DNA of 64,000 nt from an uncultured Lachnospiraceae bacterium (GTDB lineage Bacteria; Bacillota; Clostridia; Lachnospirales; Lachnospiraceae): the NCBI GenBank assembly GCA_947625775.1, contig CANQPM010000001.1, positions 186,001 through 250,000 of the forward strand. Reading direction: 5' to 3'. Below, one piece after another: positions 1 through 8,708 of this stretch. The notes under the pieces are model-generated. The model made no database searches, was not told where the DNA came from, and saw nothing but the letters and a program-made list of their open reading frames with translations. Position numbers and translations under genes: made by a program. Positions within the stretch are counted from its first letter, which is position 1. The number at the start of each line of letters is the position of its first letter.

Positions 1-805
1 CCAGCTTTTTTATCTGCGCTTCCAGAGCGGACTTTTCCGCCTTTCTTGCCAGATACTCCTCAAGATTTTTGGCAAGGGTGCGGCTGAGCTTTACCGAATC
101 TGCGTCCTTATCGGCAGGCCCGTAATGCTTCCGGATGCTTTCCAGCACAAGGTCCGGTTTTTCCGTATAGGGAGGCTCTGCTTTTTTCAGGACATGCTCC
201 GTCCAGAAATATTCCTCCTCCGCAATCAGATCTTCCTCAATATCCATGTCCCTTTCCATGTGGCGTATGAAAAACTCATCCTCGTTGTTCCCATACAGGC
301 AGGCAAAATACACCTCATTCAGGTTCATCACTGCCATATAGTGACGCCCCTGGTACTCATAATTGACCGGGGTTGTGTCATTCTTCCACTTGTCCTGACA
401 GTTATAATTGGTGGTCTTGCATTCCAAGATGCCGTAATGCCCGTCCGGGAACTCAATAAAAAAGTCCACGTCCGCAAGCATGAACGGATACAGCGGATGG
501 CGGAACATCTTGCGGATAGGGAAAACCTTCAGACCGGTCTTTTGGGAAAAAATCTCTGCTACCAGATCCTCCAGCCTGTGCCCTACTTCCTTTGCCACCC
601 AGTTGCCTTCTTCTTCATCCATGGCAGGCTGTAAGCCAATCTTGTCATAATATAAGTCCCGCTTTGTACAGAATGGGGAAAAGCCCATGATTGCCGCGCA
701 GTCACTGCCTCCGATTCCCTGTTTCCTGTAATCGAGCCACTGCTCCCTTGTCAGCCCGTCTGTCTCCACCAGCACTTCCGCTTCATAATTCAAATTTAAA
801 CCCAT
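1..805 (-). CDS. YqaJ-type viral recombinase / PD-(D/E)XK nuclease, partial
   Basis: This reading frame is open from an ATG at 805 to the left edge, so the C-terminus is missing; 268 codons are visible. The start has a purine-rich AAGGAAGG site just upstream. Visible motifs are GGSDCAAIMG near residue 32 and, further on, an acidic ADVDFF segment followed by an ILECKTTN segment. Together these match the PD-(D/E)XK core of the YqaJ/lambda-exonuclease-like family that processes DNA ends for phage- or element-encoded recombination. It lies downstream of the 383-aa gene at 998-2149 in the same direction, inside the integrative element whose integrase is at 3224. The nuclease fold is clear; its role in this element is inferred from context. 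Confidence 0.85.
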   Translation of the reverse strand, partial: MGLNLNYEAEVLVETDGLTREQWLDYRKQGIGGSDCAAIMGFSPFCTKRDLYYDKIGLQPAMDEEEGNWVAKEVGHRLEDLVAEIFSQKTGLKVFPIRKMFRHPLYPFMLADVDFFIEFPDGHYGILECKTTNYNCQDKWKNDTTPVNYEYQGRHYMAVMNLNEVYFACLYGNNEDEFFIRHMERDMDIEEDLIAEEEYFWTEHVLKKAEPPYTEKPDLVLESIRKHYGPADKDADSVKLSRTLAKNLEEYLARKAEKSALEAQIKKL

Positions 806-997
806 ACATTCCTTCCTTTCCGGCAGATTCCAATTATGGTTTCCACCTGTGTATTTACATGTGCGAAAAAAGAGAAGGCTTTGACTCCTTCTCTCTCCGC
901 CGATTTTAAGTTTTCAGTTTTTATTTTCCTGAAGCTTAGCCGCCTCAGCTTTCTGCTTTGCAGTTTACTGTTTCTTGCAGAATCTCTGCACTTTCTT

Positions 998-2149
998 TTA
1001 CCATTTGTATGCTCCCGGAACATCAAAATCTTCCCAGCTGACAGAGAGCGCCCTTGCAATCTTCTCCTCCATCGCTGTCATTACACTGCCCTCTGCCCCT
1101 TCGCAGGCCAGACGGTACAGTATCTCCGAAATGCCATAGTAAATCTCATGGGCAGTGCAGGGGTCTTCCCCATACTGGGCAACAAATAAATCCACCGCAT
1201 CCGCACTGTATTTTCTGGCAATTCCGAGCTTATCCATAACGCCCTTCATACAGTTGACGGGATTCTGGATTGGAATGTGCAGGAGCCGGATCAGGTTTCC
1301 CGCCGCCAGCTGATATTTTCCGTACAACAGCTTTAACTGTTTGTCATACTCAGCAATACCAGTTCCGTTCCGATGTCCCAGTCTGAGCGGCTCCCCCAGG
1401 TTGATGGTAATATTCTCCCTGCCATACAGCAGCATGGGGTAAATATTGGCTCCGCCTGCCCCGGTATCCGAAGTTGTCACACGCACAACCGGAACCATTT
1501 CCTCTGCTGTCTTTCCTGCCAGGTCCAGTTCCTTCCGGTAAGCATCTAAAAGCGCCGGTTCCCCGGACAGCTCCCATAATGCCGATACCCGGTCATGCTC
1601 ATAAAAGCCGCCGAGGTAATGGACGCCGTGGAAGTTGGCGTTCAGATAGTCAATGGTATGCAGGTATAGCTGTTCCGTGTCAATCACGGCATAATCGCTG
1701 CCGTCACCGCCGAGAACCGCTGATACCTTCCCTTCTGAAATGCGCAGCAGGGCGTCTCCCTGTGCAACCTTCAGACACTCATTCAAAATCCTCGCATAGA
1801 CATTTCTCTCCACCCGGCGCAGTCCTGCACCGCCTATGCCTGCCCTGTCAAGAATACTCTTGATGGCGCAGCTCCTCACGGGATAATACTCATTTTTCAC
1901 CCTGAGCACCAGCCCGGTGTTGGAAATGGTGTCTTTAATGATGTCCTCGTCCACGCCTTCCCTTGCGTACTTCTCCCGCAGCTGGTCTGCAATCGGACTC
2001 TCCTCCGTAAGCGCCGCCAGCCGCAGCGTCTTTGACTTTCTGCGATCCCAGCAGGAATTTTCCATCCTGCTCCGGATGCACTCCAGAAAATCCTTCTGCT
2101 CCCGGAATACTGCGCAGTAGCTGTCTGCATACACTTTTGTTTCATTCAT
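998..2149 (-). CDS. Conserved protein of an integrative element, function unknown (383 aa)
   Basis: I do not recognise a characterised family. The start was placed at ATG 2149 (MNETKVYADS), which has an AGGTGG site 7 bases upstream; the open frame extends further but through leader sequence without protein-like composition. The protein is soluble, without signal peptide or membrane segments. Position next to a YqaJ nuclease and near DUF3173/integrase suggests a phage- or ICE-type accessory protein; the N-terminal half has a faint resemblance to DUF932-like phage/plasmid proteins, which I could not confirm. It appears to be transcribed from the promoter at 2580-2609 through a leader of about 420 bases. 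Confidence 0.75.
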   Translation of the reverse strand: MNETKVYADSYCAVFREQKDFLECIRSRMENSCWDRRKSKTLRLAALTEESPIADQLREKYAREGVDEDIIKDTISNTGLVLRVKNEYYPVRSCAIKSILDRAGIGGAGLRRVERNVYARILNECLKVAQGDALLRISEGKVSAVLGGDGSDYAVIDTEQLYLHTIDYLNANFHGVHYLGGFYEHDRVSALWELSGEPALLDAYRKELDLAGKTAEEMVPVVRVTTSDTGAGGANIYPMLLYGRENITINLGEPLRLGHRNGTGIAEYDKQLKLLYGKYQLAAGNLIRLLHIPIQNPVNCMKGVMDKLGIARKYSADAVDLFVAQYGEDPCTAHEIYYGISEILYRLACEGAEGSVMTAMEEKIARALSVSWEDFDVPGAYKW

Positions 2150-2396
2150 GTTTCGTTCCACCTTTCTTTTCTCTCCTTTTCGGAGGTTTTTATTTATCCA
2201 GCCGCTAATGCGGATTACTGGCACTCTCGCAGTAAACTGCTCGCTGATGTGGCAGTCGCCAAATGCTGCTATAAGCATCGCACTTGCTCGTTGCTTCACA
2301 CAAAAAAAGAATGGCTCCATTTCGGTTCCATTCCATACAGCGTGTGGTATCCCACAAAATACTTCTTATTATCCGGTATGCCTTTACCCGGACAAT

Positions 2397-2447
2397 AAAA
2401 AAGTGCCAAAAGACTGCCATGCTTTTACATGGTATCTCTGACACTTC
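2397..2447 (-). terminator. Candidate intrinsic terminator/attenuator in the leader
   Basis: On the minus strand an AAGTG...CACTT outer stem encloses a CCATG/CATGG inner hairpin and is followed by TTTTTT. It lies between the promoter at 2580-2609 and the first gene at 2149, so it would stop transcripts before the gene unless antitermination occurs. A second hairpin (CCGG core, about 2369-2393) follows it. Folding was judged by eye only. Confidence 0.45.
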
Positions 2448-2579
2448 ATACAATCTTAGACAACGTATGCCTCCGAACATGGCTTCCCATGCCGGAATCC
2501 ACACCGTCAGCTCTATGATATATGCCTTACATATATCGCTCCCTGACAGCAGGTATGCATAAAAATCAATCACAACGCA

Positions 2580-2609
2580 ATCTTAGCACAATATCTTGTA
2601 GATTGTCAA
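2580..2609 (-). promoter_or_regulatory. Sigma-A-type promoter for the element's leftward genes
   Basis: On the minus strand TTGACA (2609-2604) and TAAGAT (2585-2580) are separated by 18 bases, with a TG dinucleotide just upstream giving an extended -10. Transcription would begin near 2572 and run to the genes at 2149 and 805. The stretch 2150-2993 holds no credible gene; the 122-codon minus-strand frame in it does not look like a protein. Confidence 0.6.
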
Positions 2610-2946
2610 CTAATAGCTACAATATCTATTTTTCTCTTTTTTACTCATTTAAAAAATTTTTCAAGTATTTGTCCGTTTTTGTCTCTTTACTTTTCAAAAT
2701 GGTCTGGGAGGTGTTTCACCTTTCATTTCCATTCGTTCTTTGACAACTGAAGAACATACACCATCATGGATACTGGTTCCTGATGACGGACTCCCTGCTC
2801 ATGGTATGTCCGCCGTCTGGATTTCATCGCTCACAGAGCAGCCGAAGACGTGGCCGGGACGGGCATAGGAAGCGGTGATGGAAGGTATGAGGCCTACTAT
2901 TGCAGAAAGAGAATTATTTTATTTTTACATAAAAACTGATATACTT

Positions 2947-2980
2947 ATAGCCAGATATTGAAGTCTTATATCCTGGCTAT
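2947..2980. promoter_or_regulatory. Inverted repeat before the DUF3173-integrase pair
   Basis: ATAGCCAGATAT (2947-2958) is the reverse complement, apart from one extra base, of ATATCCTGGCTAT (2968-2980). The dyad ends one base before the ribosome binding site of the DUF3173 gene, so it is well placed as an operator or as a hairpin controlling its translation. The protein that would bind it is not known. Confidence 0.45.
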
Positions 2981-2993
2981 GGAAAGGAGGCTT

Positions 2994-3188
2994 ATGATTA
3001 CAGTTACGAAAAGTGACTTGATAGCATTAGGATATGGTCCTTCTTTTGCGGCTGATATTATCAAAGAGGCAAAAAAACTGATGATTTCCAAGGGACATAC
3101 CTATTATCAGTCCCGCAAATTAGACCGGGTGCCAAAGGAAGCCGTTGAAGAATTGCTGGGGATTACTCTCCCCGACAAACAGACCTGA
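2994..3188 (+). CDS. DUF3173 family small protein (64 aa)
   Basis: The start is ATG 2994, preceded by AAAGGAGG; an upstream in-frame ATG would put this ribosome site inside the gene. The sequence (MITVTKSDLIALGYG..., then AADIIKEAK and YYQSRKLDRVP) matches the small DUF3173 family, which is commonly encoded immediately upstream of tyrosine integrases in Firmicute integrative elements and may act like an excisionase or DNA-binding accessory. That role is an inference from neighbourhood. The gene is 35 bp upstream of the integrase and in the same direction, so the two are probably co-transcribed. Confidence 0.8.
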   Translation: MITVTKSDLIALGYGPSFAADIIKEAKKLMISKGHTYYQSRKLDRVPKEAVEELLGITLPDKQT

Positions 3189-3223
3189 TTGTGCTTCTTG
3201 CATATCATGTAAGGAGTGAAATT

Positions 3224-4408
3224 ATGGCAAAAGATATTATAAAGAGAGCCGAAAACGGAACCTATTATTTCAGGGCAAATTTGGGTTACAATCCGGCTAC
3301 CGGTAAGCAAATTCAAAAATATAAAAGCGGCTTTAAAACAAAAAAGGAGGCGAAAGAGGAATACTCCAAATTGATCTTATCCTCTGCCGAAGAGCTGGTT
3401 GCTGATAAAGAGTCACCAACCTTTAAAAGCTTTATAGAGGATATCTATCTTCCCTGGTATAAAACTCAGGTGAAAGAAAGCACCTACAAAAACCGTCTAA
3501 AAACAGTCCAAAAACACTTTGCATTTTTTTACCGAAAAAAAGTGGATGAAATTGAACCGATTCATGTGCAGGCATGGCAGCTTAAGCTTGCCAAAGAGTT
3601 CAGCCCCAACTATGTACGAATCATTCAGGGAATGCTCTGCATGGCGTTTGACCGTGCAATTATCCTTGGACTTGCCAAGAAGAATCCATCACGAATGGTC
3701 GGTAATATTAAATCCAAAAAGGTTAAAGTAGATTTCTGGACACTGGAGGAATTTCAAAAAGTAATTTCCCTGCTCTACAAAGGGGATTACTACGAACACT
3801 ATCTGTTCGTATCATTCTGGCTGTTATTTATGACCGGTATGAGAATTGGCGAGGCATCCGCACTCCAATGGGAGGACATTGATTTTGAAACAGGCTTACT
3901 GAGCATAACAAAGACATTGTATTATAAATCAATGAATGAATACAAATTTGTTGAGCCAAAGACACAGGCCAGCAATCGTACTATCGTCATTGATGAGGAT
4001 ACAATAAGGGAGCTAAAGGAATGGAAAGAAATTCAAGAAAAGGTTCTGCCGGATTGCGGCTTCGTTTTAAGCTACAGCGGCATTCCTACCAACAAGCATA
4101 CACTGCCAAGAGCCCTCGAAAAGCTTGCAGGACTTGCTGGTGTCCACCGCATCAAAATTCATGCCTTGCGGCATTCCCACGCTTCTCTGTTGATCAGCAT
4201 GGGAGAAAACCCATTGATTATTAAAGACCGTCTGGGGCACGAAAAAATCCAGACAACTTTAGGAACCTATGGGCATCTATATCCGAACAGTAACTTTGAG
4301 GTTGCAAAAAAACTGACCGGTATGCTCAGTTACACTCCTGCAACTCATAGCATTGCCGATTACACCAGCAACCAGTTCACTGCTGAATATCATCGAGAAG
4401 TGATATAA
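3224..4408 (+). CDS. int: Tyrosine recombinase / integrase of an integrative element
   Basis: This 394-aa protein catalyses site-specific integration and excision. The start at ATG 3224 follows AAGGAG. An N-terminal arm-type binding domain (about residues 10-50, YYFRANLGYNP) is followed by a SAM-like core-binding domain (about 65-160) and a catalytic domain. Visible catalytic residues are R207 in TGMRIGE, H313 and R316 in HALRH, H339 in LGHE and the tyrosine nucleophile Y349 in TYGHLY; K230 or K246 is the likely lysine. The gene ends about 80 bp from the stop of guaA, reading towards it, which is the usual arrangement for an element integrated at the guaA 3' end. It looks intact and potentially active. 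Confidence 0.95.
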   Translation: MAKDIIKRAENGTYYFRANLGYNPATGKQIQKYKSGFKTKKEAKEEYSKLILSSAEELVADKESPTFKSFIEDIYLPWYKTQVKESTYKNRLKTVQKHFAFFYRKKVDEIEPIHVQAWQLKLAKEFSPNYVRIIQGMLCMAFDRAIILGLAKKNPSRMVGNIKSKKVKVDFWTLEEFQKVISLLYKGDYYEHYLFVSFWLLFMTGMRIGEASALQWEDIDFETGLLSITKTLYYKSMNEYKFVEPKTQASNRTIVIDEDTIRELKEWKEIQEKVLPDCGFVLSYSGIPTNKHTLPRALEKLAGLAGVHRIKIHALRHSHASLLISMGENPLIIKDRLGHEKIQTTLGTYGHLYPNSNFEVAKKLTGMLSYTPATHSIADYTSNQFTAEYHREVI

Positions 4409-4452
4409 ATAATGCAATGAAAATGCAATTTATAGAGCCACATGCCCGAAAC

Positions 4453-4477
4453 CCCAGTAAAATAGGGCTTTCTGGGG
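4453..4477. terminator. Stem-loop between convergent int and guaA
   Basis: CCCCAG and CTGGGG arms, extended by AAA/TTT with one bulged base, form a hairpin between the two convergent genes. There is no long T-run on either side, so it may be a weak bidirectional terminator or part of the attachment region. Confidence 0.4.
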
Positions 4478-4486
4478 CAGCGTGGA

Positions 4487-4520
4487 CTATTCAAACTCGA
4501 TCGTCCCAGGCGGCTTACTA
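4487..4520. other. Candidate chromosomal attachment site (3' end of guaA)
   Basis: The last codons and stop of guaA (minus strand, PPGTIEFE then TAG) lie directly next to the element's integrase. The guaA 3' end is a known target of ICEs and genomic islands with tyrosine integrases. The partner copy should be at the far end of the element, left of this window, so the exact core cannot be defined here. Confidence 0.5.
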
Positions 4521-6031
4521 GTCAGATCATACATCACCCGATTAACCCCCCTAACCTCATTTATAATCCGACTCATCACCCTCTGCAGCACCTCAAACGG
4601 CACCTCCGCCGCCTCCGCCGTCATAAAGTCCACCGTATTCACAGCCCTAAGCGCCACAGCATAATCATAAGTCCTCTCATCACCCATAACGCCCACCGAC
4701 CTCATATTCGTCAGCGCCGCAAAATACTGTCCGATGCTCTTATCCAGCCCCGCCTTCGCAATCTCCTCTCTGTAAATCGCATCCGCGTCCTGCACAATCC
4801 TTACCTTTTCCGCAGTTACTTCCCCGATTATCCTTATTCCAAGCCCTGGTCCTGGGAACGGCTGGCGGAACACCAGCTTCTCCGGTATGCCAAGCTCCAG
4901 TCCCGCCTTTCTCACCTCGTCCTTGAAAAGATTGCGGAGCGGCTCGATAATCTCCTTGAAATCCACGCAGTCAGGCAGCCCACCGACATTGTGATGCGAC
5001 TTAATCACAGCCGACTCGCCGCCAAGCCCGCTCTCCACCACATCTGGATAAATTGTCCCCTGCACGAGGAAATCCACAGCGCCGATTTTCTTTGCCTCCT
5101 CCTCGAAAACGCGGATAAACTCCTCACCGATAATCTTGCGCTTGCGCTCTGGTTCAGTCACGCCCGCAAGCTTTGAGTAAAACCTCTCCTGCGCATTGAC
5201 GCGGATAAAATTAAGCTCATACGGTCCATTCGGTCCAAAAACCTCCTCGACCTCATCGCCTTCATTTTTGCGCAAGAGTCCATGGTCTACGAAAACGCAC
5301 GTAAGCTGTTCGCCGATTGCCTTTGCAAGCATCACCGCTGCCACTGACGAATCCACGCCGCCCGAAAGCGCACAGAGCACCTTGCCGCCGCCTACCTTTT
5401 CACGTATCTCCTTTATGGAATTTTCCACAAACGAATCCATTCTCCAAGTGCCCGCGCAGCCGCATATGCCCCGCACGAAATTGTATAGCATTTTGCTGCC
5501 CTCTTTTGTGTGAAGCACTTCTGGGTGAAACTGTATCGCGTACAGCTTCTTTGCGCCATTTTCAGCCGCCGCTACAGGACAGTCCGCCGTATGCGCGACT
5601 ATTCTAAATCCGTCAGCAACCTTTGAAATATAGTCAAAATGGCTCATCCAGCAAATCGTGGTCTCAGACACATCAGCAAAAAGCGGCGAAGTCTTATCCA
5701 CATAGACCTCTGTTTTGCCGTATTCGCGGACAGGCGCTTTTGCCACCTTTCCCCCAAGCACATGCATCATAAGCTGTGCGCCGTAGCACAATCCAAGCAC
5801 GGGTATGCCCAAGTCAAAAAGCTCACTCGTGTAAGTCGGCGAATCAGCCTCATAGCAGCTGTTCGGTCCGCCTGTCAAGATGATTCCCTTCGGGTTCATC
5901 GCCTTTATCTGCTCAATATCGGTCTTGTACGAATATATCTCACAATAAACATTACATTCCCTGACGCGCCTTGCGACAAGCTGGTTGTACTGTCCCCCAA
6001 AATCAATAACTATTACCTTTTCCTGATTCAT
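4487..6031 (-). CDS. guaA: GMP synthase (glutamine-hydrolysing)
   Basis: This 514-aa enzyme converts XMP, ATP and glutamine to GMP, the last step of guanine nucleotide synthesis, in the cytoplasm. The N-terminal class I glutamine amidotransferase has Cys82 (GLCYG) with His168 and Glu170 (FHPE). The ATP-pyrophosphatase domain carries the P-loop SGGVDSS at 222-228, and the C-terminal dimerisation domain ends in PPGTIEFE. Length is normal. The start at 6031 has a GGGGGAATAAGGG region upstream. A promoter with a leader of only about 45 bases precedes it, leaving no room for a purine riboswitch. Its 3' end borders the integrative element, which leaves the coding sequence complete. Confidence 0.98.
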   Translation of the reverse strand: MNQEKVIVIDFGGQYNQLVARRVRECNVYCEIYSYKTDIEQIKAMNPKGIILTGGPNSCYEADSPTYTSELFDLGIPVLGLCYGAQLMMHVLGGKVAKAPVREYGKTEVYVDKTSPLFADVSETTICWMSHFDYISKVADGFRIVAHTADCPVAAAENGAKKLYAIQFHPEVLHTKEGSKMLYNFVRGICGCAGTWRMDSFVENSIKEIREKVGGGKVLCALSGGVDSSVAAVMLAKAIGEQLTCVFVDHGLLRKNEGDEVEEVFGPNGPYELNFIRVNAQERFYSKLAGVTEPERKRKIIGEEFIRVFEEEAKKIGAVDFLVQGTIYPDVVESGLGGESAVIKSHHNVGGLPDCVDFKEIIEPLRNLFKDEVRKAGLELGIPEKLVFRQPFPGPGLGIRIIGEVTAEKVRIVQDADAIYREEIAKAGLDKSIGQYFAALTNMRSVGVMGDERTYDYAVALRAVNTVDFMTAEAAEVPFEVLQRVMSRIINEVRGVNRVMYDLTSKPPGTIEFE

Positions 6032-6081
6032 CCCTTATTCCCCCTTGCCCATTTCAGCAAAAACTTTTGCTGCATAATTTG

Positions 6082-6110
6082 ATTATATTACACAAAATCA
6101 GCCAAGACAA
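6082..6110 (-). promoter_or_regulatory. guaA promoter
   Basis: On the minus strand TTGTCT (6110-6105) and TATAAT (6087-6082) are separated by 17 bases, about 50 bases upstream of the guaA start. Confidence 0.6.
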
Positions 6111-6194
6111 CAATTATTCACAATTTTTGACTTAAACCTTTCGCACACATAAAAGCAACTTCCACTGCAATTAGTCTGCCAAAATCAATAAATA

Positions 6195-6223
6195 ACGGGC
6201 TGCCGCGTTTGTCACGGCAACCC
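6195..6223 (-). terminator. Terminator after the MerR-type gene
   Basis: On the minus strand CGGGTTGCCGTG and CGCGGCAGCCCG form a GC-rich hairpin 20 bases past the merR-type stop, followed by TTATTTATT. It also separates this gene from guaA. Confidence 0.6.
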
Positions 6224-6242
6224 GCCAATTACCTATTCCTTC

Positions 6243-7100
6243 CTAATTATAAAACGCCTCCACAGCCCGCGCAAAAAATTTCGAGAACCCTTCCCCATAA
6301 ATTGCATCCATTTCAGCCTGAAGCTCCTTATTTTCGCCATACACCTTTGCAATTTCCAGCATCAGCCCGCTTACGTCATCCATCTGATAAAGCTGTTTTG
6401 CGACAAAATCATACTCCCCGATAAGCTCCTTCACCGCAAAAGAATTTACCTCTGCAGCCTCCGCCGCCATTTTCCGCGCTATTTTTTTATTGATTTCCCC
6501 AAGCCGTTTTTGGTACGCTGTCACGGCATCAAGCCCCATGCCCTTCTGCCTTGTCTTACCCATAAACTCCTTTTTGCCCCCATACCACTCAACAAGCTTT
6601 GCAAAATCCTTCTGCACCTTCGCCGTGCCTGCATTTTTCAGGAAATTTTCCTTAAACGCCTCCATGCTTCCATAATAATCAACAAATACCTGCCTTTGTC
6701 CGTCGCTCATGCCCTCGACTATCGCGTCATACATCAGGCGGATTTCCGTTCCGTCAAATACTGTAAAGTCCATACTGTTTTCTCCTTTCAAAATATTGTC
6801 AATGCTTGCAATCAGCCGCTCCATGCGCTCCTTCTTTTCCACAAGCATCTTCCTCTGCATCTGCAGAATCTGGTTTCTGTCAAGCGCAGGATTTTCCAAA
6901 ACCGCCTTGATTTCCTTCAGTGAAATGTCAAACTCACGGAAAAACAATATCTGCCGTAATGTTTCAAGCGCTTTATCGTCATAAAGCCTGTATCCCGCCT
7001 CACTCTTTGCCGTCGGGCAAAGCAGTCCGATTTCGTCATAGTAATGAAGCGTGCGCACGCTGATACCTGTGAGCTTAGCGATTTCCTTTATAGTCCTCAT
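6243..7100 (-). CDS. MerR family regulator with TipAS-like effector domain
   Basis: This 285-aa protein starts with a MerR winged helix (residues 1-70: IKEIAKLTGISVRTLHYYDEIGLL), then a coiled-coil dimerisation helix (about 75-105) and a C-terminal all-helical domain (about 150-280) of the TipAS antibiotic-recognition type (a VDYYGSMEAF segment, then QLYQMDDVSG). In this family ligand binding activates transcription from promoters with a long spacer. Its own promoter at 7148-7178 has the 19-bp spacer typical of MerR targets, so autoregulation is likely. The neighbouring EamA gene is in the same direction but has its own terminator. The ligand cannot be read from sequence. Confidence 0.88.
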   Translation of the reverse strand: MRTIKEIAKLTGISVRTLHYYDEIGLLCPTAKSEAGYRLYDDKALETLRQILFFREFDISLKEIKAVLENPALDRNQILQMQRKMLVEKKERMERLIASIDNILKGENSMDFTVFDGTEIRLMYDAIVEGMSDGQRQVFVDYYGSMEAFKENFLKNAGTAKVQKDFAKLVEWYGGKKEFMGKTRQKGMGLDAVTAYQKRLGEINKKIARKMAAEAAEVNSFAVKELIGEYDFVAKQLYQMDDVSGLMLEIAKVYGENKELQAEMDAIYGEGFSKFFARAVEAFYN

Positions 7101-7147
7101 TCGATTTTTCCCTCCTGTTATTTTAAAATTCTGTCCTTGACAAAATC

Positions 7148-7178
7148 AATATAAGCTATAACGCAGCGTGAAGGTCAA
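7148..7178 (-). promoter_or_regulatory. MerR-type 19-bp-spacer promoter
   Basis: TTGACC (7178-7173) and TATATT (7153-7148) on the minus strand are separated by 19 bases instead of 17. This over-long spacer is the signature of promoters activated by DNA distortion by MerR proteins. It lies upstream of the MerR/TipAS gene with ribosome site CAGGAGG near the start. Confidence 0.75.
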
Positions 7179-7215
7179 CAGTTTTTTTGTATAAATTTAA
7201 CGTTTAAAATTTAAC

Positions 7216-7246
7216 GCAAAAACGCGAAGTCCCTCAAAACTCCGCG
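7216..7246 (-). terminator. Terminator after the EamA gene
   Basis: On the minus strand CGCGGAGT and ACTTCGCG (one G-U pair) form an 8-bp stem with an 8-base loop, followed immediately by TTTTTG. Confidence 0.7.
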
Positions 7247-7291
7247 TACACTTTCAAATCAATATAAAAACGGGTATGCATTTCACATCTT

Positions 7292-7705
7292 TTACATCAC
7301 CATAACCAATGTCCCTGCCGCAATCAACACCGTACCGACAACCGACTTCGGCGTAAAGCTCTCATGCAGAAACACAAACGCAAGTATCAGCGTGATAACT
7401 ACGCTCAGCTTGTCAATCGGCACTACCTTTGAAACCTCGCCAAGCTGAATCGCGCGGTAATAGCACAGCCACGACGCGCCTGTCGCCAAGCCCGACAGTA
7501 TCAGAAACGCCCAGCTTTTTTTGCTTATCTCCATTATGCCGCTCTGCGCGTTTGTCGCAAAGACTATCGCCCAAGCCATTATCAGCACCACAAATGTGCG
7601 GATTGCCGTCGCCAGATTGGAATTTACGCCCTCAATGCCGATTTTTGCAAGTATCGACGTAAGCGCCGCGAATACCGCGGACAAAAAAGCAAGTAACATC
7701 CACAT
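7292..7705 (-). CDS. Single-domain EamA (DMT superfamily) membrane protein
   Basis: This 137-aa protein has one EamA unit with about five hydrophobic helices, compared with ten in full-length drug/metabolite transporters, so it probably works as a dimer. The start at 7705 (MWMLLAFLSA) is preferred over 7723 because AAAGGGG sits at good spacing before it. The C-terminal half (KVVPIDKLSVVITLILAFVF) is typical of the EamA repeat. The substrate is unknown. A terminator follows at 7216-7246. Confidence 0.85.
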   Translation of the reverse strand: MWMLLAFLSAVFAALTSILAKIGIEGVNSNLATAIRTFVVLIMAWAIVFATNAQSGIMEISKKSWAFLILSGLATGASWLCYYRAIQLGEVSKVVPIDKLSVVITLILAFVFLHESFTPKSVVGTVLIAAGTLVMVM

Positions 7706-7988
7706 ATTTTTTACCCCTTTCATTCCAATAACACATTATTTGCTGCCTAAACTGCATACTGCCAATTATTAATTAGCTTAAACTAAATGCTTCAAACTAA
7801 TGGTTGGCTAAAACTGCATATCGCCCTTCATATATATTATAACCTATTTCTACCAACCTTAAAAGCCAAAACTGAAATAATGCAATAGCTAATAAAATAG
7901 TTGATTTTTTTGCACATTTTGCTAAAATATCATTATATATGTTTTTTTATATCAAATATTATACTTTTTTACTCGTCTGGAGGACAAT

Positions 7989-8657
7989 ATGAATATTTTT
8001 GCCAGAACATTTGAAAACATTTTTAATACATATTCAAGCGCATCTGTAGACACTTCAAAAATACTTTCGGTACTCTTTATGGTACTTATAATGGCATTCT
8101 TTGAATTTGCCGTTTACAGGCTTGTATCACACAGGGCATTTTATAACAAATCATTTAATATCTGCATAGTAATTATTCCGTTTTTTGTAGCAACGATAAT
8201 ACTTTGCCTACAGTCAAACCTTGTAATTACGCTTGGCACGATAGGCGCGCTTGCCATTCTCCGTTTCAGGACAGCGGTAAAAGATCCTGTGGATATGCTG
8301 TATCTGCTTTGGTCAGTGCATATCGGAATAGTGTGCGGCTGCCAGCTCTATGAGGTTGCCATTCTGACTTCCTTAACCGTGACGATAGTTCTTATTTTAA
8401 TGAATTATGCCTCTGTCGGCAGAAAGCCTTTTGTGTTAGTGTTCCAATGCCGCAGCAATGAAGAACAGGAAATTATGGACTGCATTAAAAAAGCCGTTCC
8501 GCGTCATAAAGTAAAAAGCAGGAATTATACATCTGGCGGCGTAAATTGCGTGGTCGAGCTTTCAATAAAAAATACCTTAGATTTGGCGGAAAATTTGAAA
8601 AAACTAAATGTAGACAAATTTTCAATAATTGAATACGACAGCGAAGATGTGATATAG
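7989..8657 (+). CDS. DUF4956 family membrane protein
   Basis: This 222-aa protein has about four N-terminal membrane segments (residues 25-130), including the conserved GTIGALAILRFRTAVKDP stretch typical of DUF4956, then a soluble alpha/beta C-terminal domain (about 140-222). A TGGAGG site precedes ATG 7989. Members of this family are often encoded with CotH-like proteins and VTC-type polyphosphate polymerases; here CotH follows 51 bp downstream but no VTC gene is nearby. The last codons and stop lie in one copy of a 32-bp tandem duplication. The molecular function is not established. Confidence 0.85.
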   Translation: MNIFARTFENIFNTYSSASVDTSKILSVLFMVLIMAFFEFAVYRLVSHRAFYNKSFNICIVIIPFFVATIILCLQSNLVITLGTIGALAILRFRTAVKDPVDMLYLLWSVHIGIVCGCQLYEVAILTSLTVTIVLILMNYASVGRKPFVLVFQCRSNEEQEIMDCIKKAVPRHKVKSRNYTSGGVNCVVELSIKNTLDLAENLKKLNVDKFSIIEYDSEDVI

Positions 8658-8708
8658 GCGGTTCAAAATCAGCTGTGACAGCAAAGACATAATATAGGCG
8701 GTTTAAAA
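8637..8708 (+). repeat. Tandem duplication at the DUF4956-CotH junction
   Basis: A 32-base unit beginning GACAGC and ending TATAGGCGGTTCAAAA occurs at 8637-8668 and again, with five differences, at 8677-8708. The first copy contains the DUF4956 stop codon; the second ends one base before the CotH ATG and supplies its ribosome binding region (AGGCGG). Confidence 0.8.

Noticed and set aside
125..634. 169-codon plus-strand frame
   Set aside because: It is antisense to the YqaJ-type nuclease gene, which has family motifs and a ribosome binding site.
2205..2573. 122-codon minus-strand frame in the element leader
   Set aside because: It starts at the predicted transcription start, has no ribosome site, and its composition is not protein-like; hairpins explain the sequence better.
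6032..6240. Purine riboswitch upstream of guaA
   Set aside because: The leader from the predicted promoter is only about 45 bases and lacks the conserved aptamer elements.
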